Origin: Chloroflexota bacterium
GTDB taxonomy: Bacteria > Chloroflexota > Anaerolineae > UBA1429
Reading direction: 5' to 3'
Length of the DNA: 24,755 nt
NCBI GenBank assembly: GCA_012513595.1
Contig: JAAZBY010000093.1
Span: 1-24,755, forward strand
Numbering within the stretch: position 1 is the stretch's first letter; every line of letters starts with the position of its first letter. Below, in pieces: positions 1 through 9,310 of this stretch. Both the position numbers and the translations under genes were made by a program. The notes below the pieces were generated by a model. The model made no database searches, had not been told where the DNA came from, and was given only the letters and a program-made list of their open reading frames with translations.

Positions 1-80
1 CTCCGGGTAAGTGCTTGGATTGCCCGGCTCGCAGCCCTCATTGTATGCGCCCTCGCGAGCAAGGCCAAACACTCGGCGCG

Positions 81-109
81 TTGACGCCCTGCCACAGATC
101 GCACAGAAT
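81..109 (+). promoter_or_regulatory. sigma70-like promoter for the DapA-family gene
   Basis: TTGACG (81-86) and CAGAAT (104-109) are separated by exactly 17 bases. The -35 box matches the consensus at 5 of 6 positions and the -10 box at 4 of 6. The predicted transcript starts near 116, giving a leader of about 43 bases before the ATG at 159. The position supports 159, rather than an upstream in-frame ATG at 15, as the translation start. Bases 1-80 show no recognisable gene. Confidence 0.55.
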
Positions 110-158
110 GCCACACGGAACCGATGGAGCGCAAGGCATCGACTTGTGGGAGGGATCC

Positions 159-1064
159 ATGCCGAGAGACAGGTGGCGGGGCAGCGTTGCCATCCCCATG
201 ACGCCGTTTGACGCGCAGGACCGCATCGACGAGGCCGCGCTGCGTGCCGAGCTGCGCTTCTGCATCGCCAGCCACGTGGGCGGTATCGCCACGCCGCTGA
301 TGGTCAGCGAGTTTCGGCTCCTTTCTGAGGAAGAGCGCCGCCTCATGGTGCGCGTGGCCGTGGAGGAGTGCCGCGGCAGCGGCATCCCGGTGGTGGCCAA
401 CTGCGCGGCGGTCAACACGCCGCTGGCCGTCCGCTATGCCGAGTACGCACGGGAGGTCGGGGCCGACGCCGTGATCGCCATGCCCCCCTACATTCATCGC
501 CCGGACTGGCCCACCATACGCGCCTACTATCAGGCCATCTCGGACGCCGTCGACGTCCCGGTGTGGGTTCAGAACGCCAGCCTCGCGCCGCTGTCGGCCG
601 AGCAGATCGTGGAGCTGTGCAGCGAGATCGACAACGTGTCGTGGGTGAAGGAAGAAGTGCCGCCCAGCACGCACAACATCAGCCGCCTGATGGCCAAGCG
701 CTGCCCTGCCGTCAAGGGGGTCATGGGTGGGGGCGGCGGGCGCTATCTCATCGCCGAGCGGGCCAGGGGCGCCGCCGGGGTGATCCACGCCTGCCAGTTC
801 TGCGACGTCGTCCAGCGCATCTGGACGCTGCTCGACGACGGTCTGCAGGAGGCGGCCGAGGAGCTGTACGAGCGGCTGCTGCCCAACCTAATGCTCGAGG
901 GCCTGATGGGCATGGCCTACGCCAAAGAGATCATGGTGCGGCGCGGCGTGCTGCGCAACAACCGCATCCGCACCGAGGCACGCCCCCTGGACGACGAGGA
1001 CCTGCGCGAGATCGACCGCGCCTGGCAGCGCATCGAGCCATACCTGATCTGGCACGCCCAGTAG
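159..1064 (+). CDS. DapA-superfamily (dihydrodipicolinate synthase/NAL-like) lyase or aldolase
   Basis: A 301-residue protein of the class I aldolase TIM-barrel superfamily that includes DapA, N-acetylneuraminate lyase and 2-keto-3-deoxy sugar acid aldolases. The N-terminus (VAIPMTPFD, residues 10-18), a PPY motif (Tyr111) and the Schiff-base lysine in VSWVKEE (Lys164) are all in place, and the length is normal. Two active-site landmarks differ. The GTTGE-type loop reads PLMVSEF (46-52), and the position of the DapA catalytic tyrosine (the YN of LYNVP) reads VQN, with Gln138. It is therefore probably not a true DapA. Bacterial members with such changes often act on sugar acids, but the substrate cannot be read here. 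The start at 159 has GGGAGGG four bases upstream. An in-frame ATG at 15 lies upstream of the predicted promoter and adds residues unlike the family. The next gene is 560 bases away, so it looks monocistronic. Confidence 0.88.
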   Translation: MPRDRWRGSVAIPMTPFDAQDRIDEAALRAELRFCIASHVGGIATPLMVSEFRLLSEEERRLMVRVAVEECRGSGIPVVANCAAVNTPLAVRYAEYAREVGADAVIAMPPYIHRPDWPTIRAYYQAISDAVDVPVWVQNASLAPLSAEQIVELCSEIDNVSWVKEEVPPSTHNISRLMAKRCPAVKGVMGGGGGRYLIAERARGAAGVIHACQFCDVVQRIWTLLDDGLQEAAEELYERLLPNLMLEGLMGMAYAKEIMVRRGVLRNNRIRTEARPLDDEDLREIDRAWQRIEPYLIWHAQ

Positions 1065-1121
1065 AGTCGTCCTATGCGCCGGGCCGCACACCGGCAGGCA
1101 TATAAACGAGGGGCCGCCGAA

Positions 1122-1155
1122 GATGCTGCTGCTCCGGAGGCCGGTTTCCGAGGAG
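1122..1155 (+). repeat. 34-bp direct repeat, copy 1
   Basis: Shares 29 of 34 bases with 1403-1436, including the common core CTGCTGCTCCG followed by AGGCCG. Just upstream of each copy is a GGGCCGCAC-type sequence (near 1081 and 1387), so the related segment may be longer. The two copies bracket the palindrome at 1196-1323. Confidence 0.7.
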
Positions 1156-1173
1156 ACGCGTGACCGCGGGCTC

Positions 1174-1189
1174 CTCGCCGGACGGCGAG
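1174..1189 (+). terminator. short perfect hairpin, possible DapA-gene terminator
   Basis: CTCGCCG and CGGCGAG form a 7-bp perfect stem with a 2-base centre, about 110 bases after the DapA-like stop codon. No T-run follows, so a classical rho-independent terminator is not supported. It may equally be part of the repeat element around it. Confidence 0.3.
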
Positions 1190-1195
1190 CCACCC

Positions 1196-1323
1196 GTTGT
1201 CGTCCCGAGCGGAGTCTTCGGGCAGCCGGTCCGCCGGCCGGGACCTCGTCTTAACCTTGCGGCGCGCAGACGCTAGGCAAAGACGAGGTTCCTCGCTCCG
1301 CAGACTCCGCTCGGAGTGACAAC
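1196..1323. repeat. 128-bp imperfect palindromic element (REP/MITE-like)
   Basis: The outer arms, 1196-1216 and 1303-1323, are inverted copies matching at 19 of 21 positions, sharing the core CGAGCGGAGTC. An inner pair, ACCTCGTCTT (1243-1252) and AAGACGAGGT (1280-1289), is a perfect 10-bp inverted match. The core resembles the dispersed repeats of the GTCATTCCGAGCGGAGCGAGGAA type that I know from Chloroflexota and other high-GC genomes. That family link is from memory. No transposase is near, so it would be non-autonomous. Confidence 0.65.
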
Positions 1324-1332
1324 GGTGGCAAC

Positions 1333-1353
1333 GCCGGCCTGCACCAGGCCGGC
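1333..1353. repeat. perfect 8-bp stem-loop beside the palindromic element
   Basis: GCCGGCCT (1333-1340) and AGGCCGGC (1346-1353) pair perfectly around a 5-base loop. It sits 9 bases after the large palindrome and may be part of the same element. No T-run follows on either strand. Confidence 0.5.
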
Positions 1354-1402
1354 CGGCCAGCCGACGCAGACTCGCCATTTGCGGCGGGCCGCACCGGAGG
1401 CA

Positions 1403-1436
1403 GATCCTGCTGCTCCGCAGGCCGTTTTCAGAGAAG
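1403..1436 (+). repeat. 34-bp direct repeat, copy 2
   Basis: Same orientation as 1122-1155 with five mismatches. Together the copies define an approximately 315-bp unit with inverted-repeat structure inside. This could be the remnant of a duplicated intergenic element. Confidence 0.7.
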
Positions 1437-1626
1437 AAGTGCTGGCGCATTGAGTATGGCGGGCTGATCTCATCACGATGCGTCGCCATTGTGCCCCCCT
1501 CGTGCTTCTGAGGCCGGGCCAGGCCCAAAGGACGCCGCGCGGCAACCCCACGGCGCTCCTCTCCGTATAGCAACATGCTGGACTGAGGCGTCCCCGCTCG
1601 GCGGCGCCTGGCCCCTGGAGGTTCAT

Positions 1627-2575
<949 letters not shown>

Positions 2576-2583
<8 letters not shown>

Positions 2584-3454
2584 CGCTGTGCAATCGTCTG
2601 TGGGGAGCGCGCCAACGCTGTGGGGCTGGCTGAGAGGCGCAATCCTGGGGACCGCGCGGCTGTTCTACATGAGTGTGTGGCGCAACTGGCTGACCCTCAA
2701 GCAGTACAAGGCCAACTTTGTCTTCAGCTTCATCACCGGGGCGCTGTTCGGGGTCGGCATGCTCCTCTTTGCCCTGGTTTTCGACATCGAGCTCCTACAG
2801 CGAACCGTCGGAACGGCCAACTATGTGTCCTTTGCCGTCCTGGGCGTGGGCTACCAGTCGTGGCAGGGAGTGGCGTTGTGGGGCGCCTCGGAGATGTTCC
2901 GCAACGAGCTGAGCACCGGGCAGATCGACTACACCTTTACCTGCCCGTTCTCGCGCTACGGGTACATCATCAGCAACGTGGCCGCCCTGGCCGTTCAGGA
3001 AACGCTGTTCTTCGTCCCCATGTTTGCCGTGGGCCTCTGGTTCACGCGCGAGACGCTGAGCCTCGGCGGCCTCGCACTCGGCCTGTTGGCCACGGCCCTC
3101 TCGGTGGGCGTGCTGGTGCAGCTGGGGGCCTTCTTTGCGGCCCTGACGCTGCGCTACCGGCAGATCACCGCCATATTCGGCTTTTTCAACTTTGCTTTCC
3201 AGATGCTGACGGGCATGTTCGTGCCCTTGCAGGCCATGCCGCCGGCCCTACGCGCCGTGGGGTTGACGATCCTGCCGCAGACCTATGGCATGGACCTCCT
3301 GCGGCATTATGTCATGCGCACCAACACGATCGTACCGGTGACCCAGGAATGGGCGGTGCTGCTCTTGCAGATGGTCGTCTGCGTGGCGCTGGCCAGGATA
3401 TCTGTCCAGCGGCTGGAACGCGCTGCGCGCGATCAGGGCCTGCACTACATCTGA
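2576..3454 (+). CDS. ABC-2 type transporter permease
   Basis: A 292-residue integral membrane protein that should pair with the ATPase encoded just upstream. Hydrophobic segments lie at about residues 48-72, 83-103, 130-156, 164-192, 197-221 and 258-275, the usual six of the ABC2_membrane family. The segment GMFVPLQAMPPALR (213-226) followed by LPQTYGMDLLR (233-243) matches the conserved stretch of drug and polysaccharide exporters of the DrrB/NodJ type. Its ATG overlaps the ATPase stop by 8 bases, with GGAGGAG just upstream, so translation is coupled. The reading frame is intact although its partner is interrupted. The substrate cannot be deduced. It may have nothing to do with the glycosidase cluster, which converges on it with only 43 bases between. 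Confidence 0.88.
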
Positions 3455-3497
3455 TCTGAGGCGCTCCAACCGCCGGACGCTGCCCTCGCGCTATGGC

Positions 3498-4403
3498 CTA
3501 GCCGAAAAGGCGGGCGATGGCCAGGCCGTGTTCACCGGCCACCGAGTAGAGCAGGTAGGCGTCCTGCCCCTCCCGAAAGTACCCAGGGTCGCGCAGCTGG
3601 CGGACGCGCTGGGGGGCCCAGCCACGCCGAGAGGGCCTCAGCGGCAGGTCGGTGCCCTCGTACTCTGTCACCGGCTTGACCACGCTGACCGGCCGGCCGA
3701 CGCGCCACGCGCACCAGTCGCCGCTGACGTCGATCTCGGCGGCCAGGATGTGCTCCGGGCAGTCTCCCACGTGCGAGTAGTACACCGTCAGGCGTTCGCC
3801 TGCGAGCCGCACCGCCGCGTGGCGAAAGTCGGCGTCGAACAGGGTGGGGCCGGGCTCGAAGCCGGTCAGCCCGTCACGCGAGCGGAACAGCAGCCCCGGC
3901 ATGCTCAGCACGTACCAGTAGCCCCGCAGCCAGAAGGCGCGCGGGTACGAGCTGGCCACGACCGTGTCGAGCGTACGAAAGTGGATCCCGTCCTGCGAGA
4001 GGGCTACCCCTGAGAGCTGCCCGTAGGCCGCCCCCTGCCCCTGCTCCCCCTGCGGGATCGCCTGCCCCGGCTTGGCTCCCCCGTGGTAGTACATGCGGAT
4101 CTGGCGCGCCTCGTCGTCCACGTGCACGTCCGGCGAGGCGACGTGGCCGCGAAAGATCGACTGCTCCAGAGTGAGCGTGCCCGGCTCGTAGATGCTCCAG
4201 GGCCCTTCCAGCGCGTCGGCATAGGCCAGCCGGATATAGTCCCCCTGGTGGTGCGCAAAGTACAGATAGTAGCGGCCCAGGCGCCCGGGGAGCCACTCGG
4301 GGGCGCGGATCAGTGAGGGGCCGTTGATGTTGTCGCCCATGCGGGCGTCCATCTCTGGGCGGATGATCGGGTTACCCTTCAGTCTGGCGACGTGCACTCT
4401 CAT
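3498..4403 (-). CDS. five-bladed beta-propeller glycosidase-like protein (GH43/GH32-clan-like)
   Basis: A 301-residue protein with repeated strand-turn units of the type seen in five-bladed propeller glycosidases (GLGRYYLYFA, RQIRMYYHGG, GYWYVLSM, ERLTVYYSH, DAYLLYSVAG). Possible active-site acids are Asp24 in GDNINGPS, Asp92 in SPDVHV and the glutamates in VTEYEGTDLP. I cannot assign a CAZy family or substrate. No signal peptide is seen, so it should act in the cytoplasm. The ATG has AGGAGG three bases upstream; a GTG two codons later is an alternative start. It is the last gene of the minus-strand cluster and is separated from the GH38 gene by a 26-bp perfect palindrome. It could be a glycosidase, a glycoside phosphorylase relative or a binding protein without activity. 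Confidence 0.7.
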   Translation of the reverse strand: MRVHVARLKGNPIIRPEMDARMGDNINGPSLIRAPEWLPGRLGRYYLYFAHHQGDYIRLAYADALEGPWSIYEPGTLTLEQSIFRGHVASPDVHVDDEARQIRMYYHGGAKPGQAIPQGEQGQGAAYGQLSGVALSQDGIHFRTLDTVVASSYPRAFWLRGYWYVLSMPGLLFRSRDGLTGFEPGPTLFDADFRHAAVRLAGERLTVYYSHVGDCPEHILAAEIDVSGDWCAWRVGRPVSVVKPVTEYEGTDLPLRPSRRGWAPQRVRQLRDPGYFREGQDAYLLYSVAGEHGLAIARLFG

Positions 4404-4433
4404 TCACCTCCTGCCTCTGCCCCGGGTTGGGGC

Positions 4434-4459
4434 GGGGCTCCCTTCCGGAAGGGAGCCCC
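4434..4459 (-). terminator. 26-bp perfect palindrome after the GH38 gene
   Basis: GGGGCTCCC and GGGAGCCCC with a TTCCGGAA centre form a perfect palindrome 25 bases after the GH38 stop codon and 30 bases before the next start. No T-run follows on the minus strand, so it may be a U-less terminator, an attenuator or an mRNA-stability hairpin. Confidence 0.6.
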
Positions 4460-4484
4460 GGGCGAACCGGCTCTCTGCGCGGCC

Positions 4485-7400
4485 CTAACGGACCTTTAGG
4501 CGCAGGGTCTTGACCTCAAACGGGCGCAGTTCCAGCGTCACCTGCCCGCCGGAGACCTGCAACTCCTTCAGGGCGTTCTCGAGCATGTCGGTCTCGGTGG
4601 CCGCCCGCACCGCCAGCGACGTGGCCAGCGAGCAGCGCGTGGCCGTCCTCTTGGCCTCGTACAGGCGCACGATCACGTCGCCCGAGCCGTCCTCGGCCGT
4701 CTTGACCGTGTCGATGATCACGTTCTCCGCGTCCACGCCGAAGAGCGACCGCTCCCCACCGCTCCCCGCCACCATGAGCGGGGCGACGTTCAGCTCGTAC
4801 CCCTCGCGCACCAGCGGGCTGCTGGCCAGGGGACCGTTCCAGGCGGTGAAGGCGTAGGTGAACTCCTGCCGGCCCTTGTCTGCGAACATGTCGGGCGCCA
4901 GCGGCGAGCGGAGCAGCGTCAGTGAGATCGTGTCTCCCAGGACGTCAACGCCGTATTTGCAGTCGTTGAGCACGGCGCAGCCGCGCCCCTCCTCGACGAG
5001 GGCCGTCCACTTGAAGTTGGACACTTCATACCGGTCGGCGTCGTAGGGCATCGAGCGGTGGTTGGGCCGCTTGATGTGCCCGTACTGGATCTCATGCAGC
5101 GCCTCGCTGGCGTGCACCGTCACCGGGAAGGCGACCTTGAGCATCTTGTGCGTTTCCTGCCAGTCGACGACGGTGTGGCACTCCACCCGTCGGCTGCCGC
5201 GGTGCAGGCGGATCCGCTGGGTCATGGTGGATTCGTTCAGGCGCCGCGTCACGCTCAACTCGGCAAAGAGCGGCCCGCTCGCCGTCACGCGGATCTCGGC
5301 CGGCGCCGGGAGCTCCACCGGAGTGAGGCGGTAGATGCTGTCGATATCCCAGGCGTCCCACTTGGAGGGGATATCCTGGAACATGCGCAGGATGTTGGCG
5401 CCGCCCGCGGCCCATTCGCGGTTCGCTTCCTTGTCCCAGATGCTGGTGAACTCGCCGAACGCGTTCAGGGTCACGCGGATCACGTCGTTCTCCAGGAGCG
5501 TCGGAGTGGCGCGGACAGCGCCGGCCGCCGGCGCGGGCTTGCCCGCGGTGAGCGTCGTCCAGCCGCAGGAAGGTGCCTCGACCTCGGCGTAGACCTGCCC
5601 ACCATCGGCCTGGGCCGGCAGCGCCCGTCCCTGGCCGTCGATAGCACCCTGCCAGCCGGCGGGGAGCGGCACGGCGGCGCGGCGCGGCCAGGAAAGGGAG
5701 TTGAACACCGTCACGGCCGCGCCCGGCTGAACCAGGGCGCTCGCGGCCGCGTCGGCCTCGGCGCGCCCGCAGGCCTCGGCCTGGGCGTAGCCCGCCTCAG
5801 CCTCTTCGTAGACCCGCTGGATCGACGAGCCCGGGATGATATCGTGGAACTGGTTCAGCAGCACCTGGCGCCAGGCCTCCGTCAGCGCCGCCTGCGGGTA
5901 GTCCCGGCTGGCCAGGGCTCCCGCGGCGCTGGCCCACAGCTCGGCCTCGCGCAGGGCGTACTCGCTCTTGCGGTTGCCGCGCTTGGTGCGCGACTGGGTC
6001 GTGTAGGTGCCCCGGTGCGCCTGGAAGTACAGCTCGCCCACAAAGCGCTCCGTCGGCCAGCCACGCCGCTCCTGATCGCGGAAGAACTCGATCGGGCTGC
6101 CGATGACGACCTGGGGCACCCCCTCGAGATTGCGGGCGCGCCGCACGTACTCGAGGTGGTCGCGGGTGGGGCCGCCCCCACCGTCGCCAAAGCCAAAGGG
6201 CAACAGGCGCGTAGCGATGCCATCCTTCTGCACGCGGCCATCCCAGCGCTCGATCAGTGAGGGCGTGTCGGTACGCGAGTTGTACTCGTTCATCAGGTGG
6301 ACCTTCACCTCGGAGCCGTCGATCCCCTCCCAGATGAACGTGTTGTAGGGGAAGGGTTGCCCGCCGTGATAGGCCCAGAAGATCTTGGCCGTCGCAAAGT
6401 AGGGTATCCCGCAGCCGCGCATGATCTGTGGCAGCGCGCCCGAGTAGCCAAAGACGTCCGGCAGCCAGAGGATCTCGTTCTCGACGCCGAACTCCTCGCG
6501 GAAGAAGCGCTTGCCGAACAGGAACTGGCGGATGAGGCTCTCACCGCTGGGCACGTTGGTGTCCGCCTCCACCCACATGCCGCCCTCGGGGATAAAGGCC
6601 CCCTTGCGGACGGCCTCCTTTACCCGGCGGTAGAGCTCCGGGTAAGAGTTCTTGATCATCCAGTAGACGTGCGGCTCACTCTGCAGGAACGCGTAGCCGG
6701 GGTACTCCTCGGCCAGGGCCAACTGCGTCCCAAAGGTGCGCACGCACTTGTGCTCGGTCTCCACCAGGGGCCACAGCCAAGCCACGTCAATGTGCGCGTG
6801 CCCAAAGCCGTACAGCGTCGGCGTCGTGGAGCCGTTCTCGGCGGCGAGCAGGGGCTGCAGGCGTTCGCGCGCCTGCGCTACCGTGGCCAGGAACGCCTCG
6901 CGCGGCTGCTCATAGTCAACGATCAGGGCAAAGTCGCGCAGCCCCGCGTCGATCTCGGCCACGCGCAGCGAGTTCGCGTCGATGTTCTCGCGGATACCCC
7001 AGAGGGCCTCGACGTCGATCCACAGCTGGTAGACCTCCTCGTGCCAGATGCCAAACGAGGTGTGGCCCACCACCGCCTGGGTGGCCGGCGGCTCCGGCAC
7101 CGTCTCGCGTCCCGGAGGGATGGGACCCGCATGCGCGACGCGCGGACCGTGGCCGGCGTAAGCCTCGATGGCCACGTCGTAGGTGGCGCCCGGGATGGCC
7201 TCGCGCGTCAGGGTCAGCTCATGGTGTTGCCGGTCGCGCGCCCCGGCAGAGACGCCGTTCACATAGATAGCGCTCTCGCCGCCCGGGTTGGCGCGGAGCG
7301 CAATGCGCCGCCCGGCGCCGCACTCGGGCACGGTCACCCTGCCGCGGAACCAGGCGTACTCCCACTTGGCGCCCCAGGCGGTACCCTCCGGCATGGCCTG

Positions 7401-7550
7401 GAAGGGCCGCGTCAGAGCCTCCCTGAGCCGCAACTGCTCCGTGGTAACGAACCCTTCCAGGGGCACGGGCCCCAGCTCCTCATAGAACTGCCTGGGCAGC
7501 TCCTCTCGCCAGGCGATGATGCGGTCGCGCCATTCAGGTGTCAGCGCCAT
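4485..7550 (-). CDS. GH38 alpha-mannosidase
   Basis: A 1021-residue glycoside hydrolase of family 38, which removes alpha-linked mannose with retention and uses zinc. An N-terminal beta-rich region (about 1-235) precedes the catalytic domain. Zinc ligands are visible as HID (His253, Asp255) in FGHAHIDVAWLWP and His568 in NQFHD. The nucleophile is Asp365 in WLPDVFGYS. A GFGDGGGGPT loop lies at 452-461 and C-terminal beta-sandwich domains run to the end. Length and motif order fit bacterial alpha-mannosidases. No signal peptide is seen. The ATG has AAGGAG seven bases upstream. It lies 62 bases after the sulfatase gene without a hairpin between, so the two are probably co-transcribed. Substrates could be alpha-mannosides from plant gums, yeast or algal mannans, or N-glycans; linkage cannot be read. 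Confidence 0.95.
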   Translation of the reverse strand: MALTPEWRDRIIAWREELPRQFYEELGPVPLEGFVTTEQLRLREALTRPFQAMPEGTAWGAKWEYAWFRGRVTVPECGAGRRIALRANPGGESAIYVNGVSAGARDRQHHELTLTREAIPGATYDVAIEAYAGHGPRVAHAGPIPPGRETVPEPPATQAVVGHTSFGIWHEEVYQLWIDVEALWGIRENIDANSLRVAEIDAGLRDFALIVDYEQPREAFLATVAQARERLQPLLAAENGSTTPTLYGFGHAHIDVAWLWPLVETEHKCVRTFGTQLALAEEYPGYAFLQSEPHVYWMIKNSYPELYRRVKEAVRKGAFIPEGGMWVEADTNVPSGESLIRQFLFGKRFFREEFGVENEILWLPDVFGYSGALPQIMRGCGIPYFATAKIFWAYHGGQPFPYNTFIWEGIDGSEVKVHLMNEYNSRTDTPSLIERWDGRVQKDGIATRLLPFGFGDGGGGPTRDHLEYVRRARNLEGVPQVVIGSPIEFFRDQERRGWPTERFVGELYFQAHRGTYTTQSRTKRGNRKSEYALREAELWASAAGALASRDYPQAALTEAWRQVLLNQFHDIIPGSSIQRVYEEAEAGYAQAEACGRAEADAAASALVQPGAAVTVFNSLSWPRRAAVPLPAGWQGAIDGQGRALPAQADGGQVYAEVEAPSCGWTTLTAGKPAPAAGAVRATPTLLENDVIRVTLNAFGEFTSIWDKEANREWAAGGANILRMFQDIPSKWDAWDIDSIYRLTPVELPAPAEIRVTASGPLFAELSVTRRLNESTMTQRIRLHRGSRRVECHTVVDWQETHKMLKVAFPVTVHASEALHEIQYGHIKRPNHRSMPYDADRYEVSNFKWTALVEEGRGCAVLNDCKYGVDVLGDTISLTLLRSPLAPDMFADKGRQEFTYAFTAWNGPLASSPLVREGYELNVAPLMVAGSGGERSLFGVDAENVIIDTVKTAEDGSGDVIVRLYEAKRTATRCSLATSLAVRAATETDMLENALKELQVSGGQVTLELRPFEVKTLRLKVR

Positions 7551-7612
7551 ATCCCGACTCCTTTGTCATTGTGTGCTTGGCCTCGTGGGGTCGCTGGAAC
7601 GCATCTATCACG

Positions 7613-9208
7613 CTAGTAGAGCCGCCTGGAGCGCAGGCGCTCCCACGGCAGCACCTCGACGCGCTCTGCCCATTCGTCATACGCCCGGATCATCCGGTCG
7701 CGCTGTGGCCGGTGGCGCCCCGCCAGGTCGACAAGCTCGGTGCGATCCTCGATCATGTCGTACAGCTCCCAGTCGCCGGGGAACTTGCTCACCAGCTTCC
7801 AGCGGTCCATGCGGACGGCCCGGTTCCCCTCATGCTCCCAGTAGATGGGGCGCTCGCGGGTCCACTCCTCGCCGCGCAGGGCCGGCAGGAGGCTTTCGCC
7901 CTCGAGGGGGGTGACCTCACGCTCGCCGTACCACTCGGGATACTCAGCACCGGCCACGTCCACGCAGGTGGCCATGATGTCGATCACGTGGCCTGGGGAG
8001 TGGACGATCCGGCCGCCCCCTATCCGCGCGGGCCAGTAGGCTATGAGCGGGGTGGAGATGCCCCCCTCGTGCACCCAGTGCTTGTACAGGCGGAAGGGCG
8101 TGTTGGAGGCGTTGGCCCAGGGGGTATCGTAGCTCAGGAACGTGTCGGCGCCGCCGGGGATGATCTCCGGACGATTCCCTACCCGCACCGGTCGCCCGTC
8201 GACCGTCTCGCTGAGCACCGAGCGGCGGGGGCCGTCCTCGCGCATCAGTTCAGCGCAGCCACCGTTGTCAGACAGGAAGAACACCAGGGTGTTCTCCTCC
8301 AGCCCCTCCTCACGCAGCTTGGCCATGACCCGGCCGATGCCCTGATCAAGCCGGTCGACCTGGGCGGCGTAGACGGCCATGCGCGCGTCTTCCCAGTCTT
8401 GGTGTTGCGCGTCGTCCCAGGGGGGTACCGTCTCATCGCGCGGGGAGATTGGCCACCTGGGATCCAGGATGCCGTTCCCCTTGAGGGTCTCGTGGCGCGC
8501 GGTGCGCAGGGCGTCCCAACCGCTCCGATAGGTGCCGCGATAGCGCTCGACGTCCTCCGGGAGGGCGTGGAGGGGCCAGTGAGGGGCGGTGTAGGCGAGG
8601 TAGAGAAAGAAGGGCTCCTGGGCATCGGCGGCGCCGTCGATCATTCCCACGGCCCTGTCGGTGATGGCATCGGTAAGGTAAAAGCCCTCGTCGGGCACCT
8701 CGATCAGGGTCTCGTTGTGGATGAGCGTGTGCGGCCGGAAGTAGCTGCCGGCGCCACCCAGGATCCCCCAGTGCTCCTGAAAGCCGCGGTCCACCGGGCG
8801 GGGCGCGTCGGGGGTGCCGGGGTGCCACTCCTCCGAGTTGATCGTATAGGAGCCGCCGACGTGCCACTTGCCCGACATCATGGTGCGGTAGCCCGCCTCA
8901 CGCAGGACCTCGGCGATCGTCACGCAGTCGTCGCGCAGGTAACCCTGGTAAGAGCGTACACCCAGGTTGGCGACCATGTGGCCCACGCCGGCCTGGTGTG
9001 GGTATAGGCCGGTCAGGATGGAGGCGCGCGTCGGGCAGCAACGTGCGCAGTTGTAGAACTGGGTAAAGCGCACGCCCTCCGTGGCCAGGCGGTCGATGGC
9101 CGGCGTGCGGATCTCTGAGCCAAAACACCCGATATCTGAATAGCCCATGTCGTCGACCAGGATGACGACAATGTTGGGGCGGTTATCGCGGTCCTCTATC
9201 GACGGCAT
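7613..9208 (-). CDS. S1-family sulfatase (formylglycine-dependent)
   Basis: A 531-residue sulfatase of the alkaline phosphatase fold. The metal site begins with DDMGYSD (Asp19, Asp20). The maturation signature CCPTRAS places the cysteine converted to formylglycine at Cys57. GKWHVG (Lys114, His116), APHWP (His210) and FLSDNGG (Asp314, Asn315) complete the active site. Families with this signature hydrolyse sulfate esters on sugars or aryl compounds; the exact substrate is unknown. No signal peptide is evident, so the enzyme appears cytoplasmic, unlike many secreted polysaccharide sulfatases. The start at 9208 has GGAG upstream. An in-frame upstream start at 9295 would extend through the hairpin at 9271-9299 and adds residues unlike the family. 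No formylglycine-generating enzyme is in the window, so activation must come from elsewhere in the genome. Confidence 0.93.
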   Translation of the reverse strand: MPSIEDRDNRPNIVVILVDDMGYSDIGCFGSEIRTPAIDRLATEGVRFTQFYNCARCCPTRASILTGLYPHQAGVGHMVANLGVRSYQGYLRDDCVTIAEVLREAGYRTMMSGKWHVGGSYTINSEEWHPGTPDAPRPVDRGFQEHWGILGGAGSYFRPHTLIHNETLIEVPDEGFYLTDAITDRAVGMIDGAADAQEPFFLYLAYTAPHWPLHALPEDVERYRGTYRSGWDALRTARHETLKGNGILDPRWPISPRDETVPPWDDAQHQDWEDARMAVYAAQVDRLDQGIGRVMAKLREEGLEENTLVFFLSDNGGCAELMREDGPRRSVLSETVDGRPVRVGNRPEIIPGGADTFLSYDTPWANASNTPFRLYKHWVHEGGISTPLIAYWPARIGGGRIVHSPGHVIDIMATCVDVAGAEYPEWYGEREVTPLEGESLLPALRGEEWTRERPIYWEHEGNRAVRMDRWKLVSKFPGDWELYDMIEDRTELVDLAGRHRPQRDRMIRAYDEWAERVEVLPWERLRSRRLY

Positions 9209-9270
9209 GCTCCACTCCGTTCCAGGGTGTGCGTGTGGTGCCTGCCCAGCGCAGCCCCGGGCAGCCGGCC

Positions 9271-9299
9271 AGAGGTGGGGGCAGGGTGCCCCCACCTCT
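9271..9299 (-). terminator. 13-bp perfect stem-loop after the GH63 gene
   Basis: AGAGGTGGGGGCA and TGCCCCCACCTCT pair perfectly around a 3-base loop, 11 bases after the GH63-like stop codon. This is the strongest hairpin of the cluster. No T-run follows on the minus strand. It separates the GH2/propeller/GH63 block from the sulfatase/GH38 block. Confidence 0.65.
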
Positions 9300-9310
9300 G
9301 CTATCTCGAT

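Larger units (their letters stand above)
1065..1626. other. gene-free interval rich in inverted and direct repeats
   Basis: This 562-base gap between the DapA-like gene and the ABC transporter contains no convincing coding sequence. Open frames on either strand here have no family resemblance and no Shine-Dalgarno site. It holds a short hairpin (1174-1189), a 128-bp imperfect palindrome (1196-1323), a second hairpin (1333-1353) and two copies of a 34-bp direct repeat (1122-1155, 1403-1436). I found no convincing promoter for the ABC genes downstream. Confidence 0.7.

Noticed and set aside
15..158. upstream in-frame extension of the DapA-family gene
   Set aside because: It lies across the predicted promoter and adds residues unlike the family; the ATG at 159 has a clear ribosome site.
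1105..1450. CRISPR array
   Set aside because: Only two copies of a direct repeat, unequal spacing and inverted structures between them; no cas gene nearby.
917..1576. minus-strand open frames running through the repeat region
   Set aside because: They read through palindromic repeats and into the DapA-like gene in antisense, with no conserved motif or Shine-Dalgarno site.
5058..6260. 400-codon plus-strand open frame opposite GH38
   Set aside because: Low-complexity arginine, glycine and valine-rich translation typical of antisense frames; the GH38 motifs are on the other strand.
7538..9007. 489-codon plus-strand open frame opposite the sulfatase
   Set aside because: Antisense shadow; the minus strand has all sulfatase motifs and a ribosome site.
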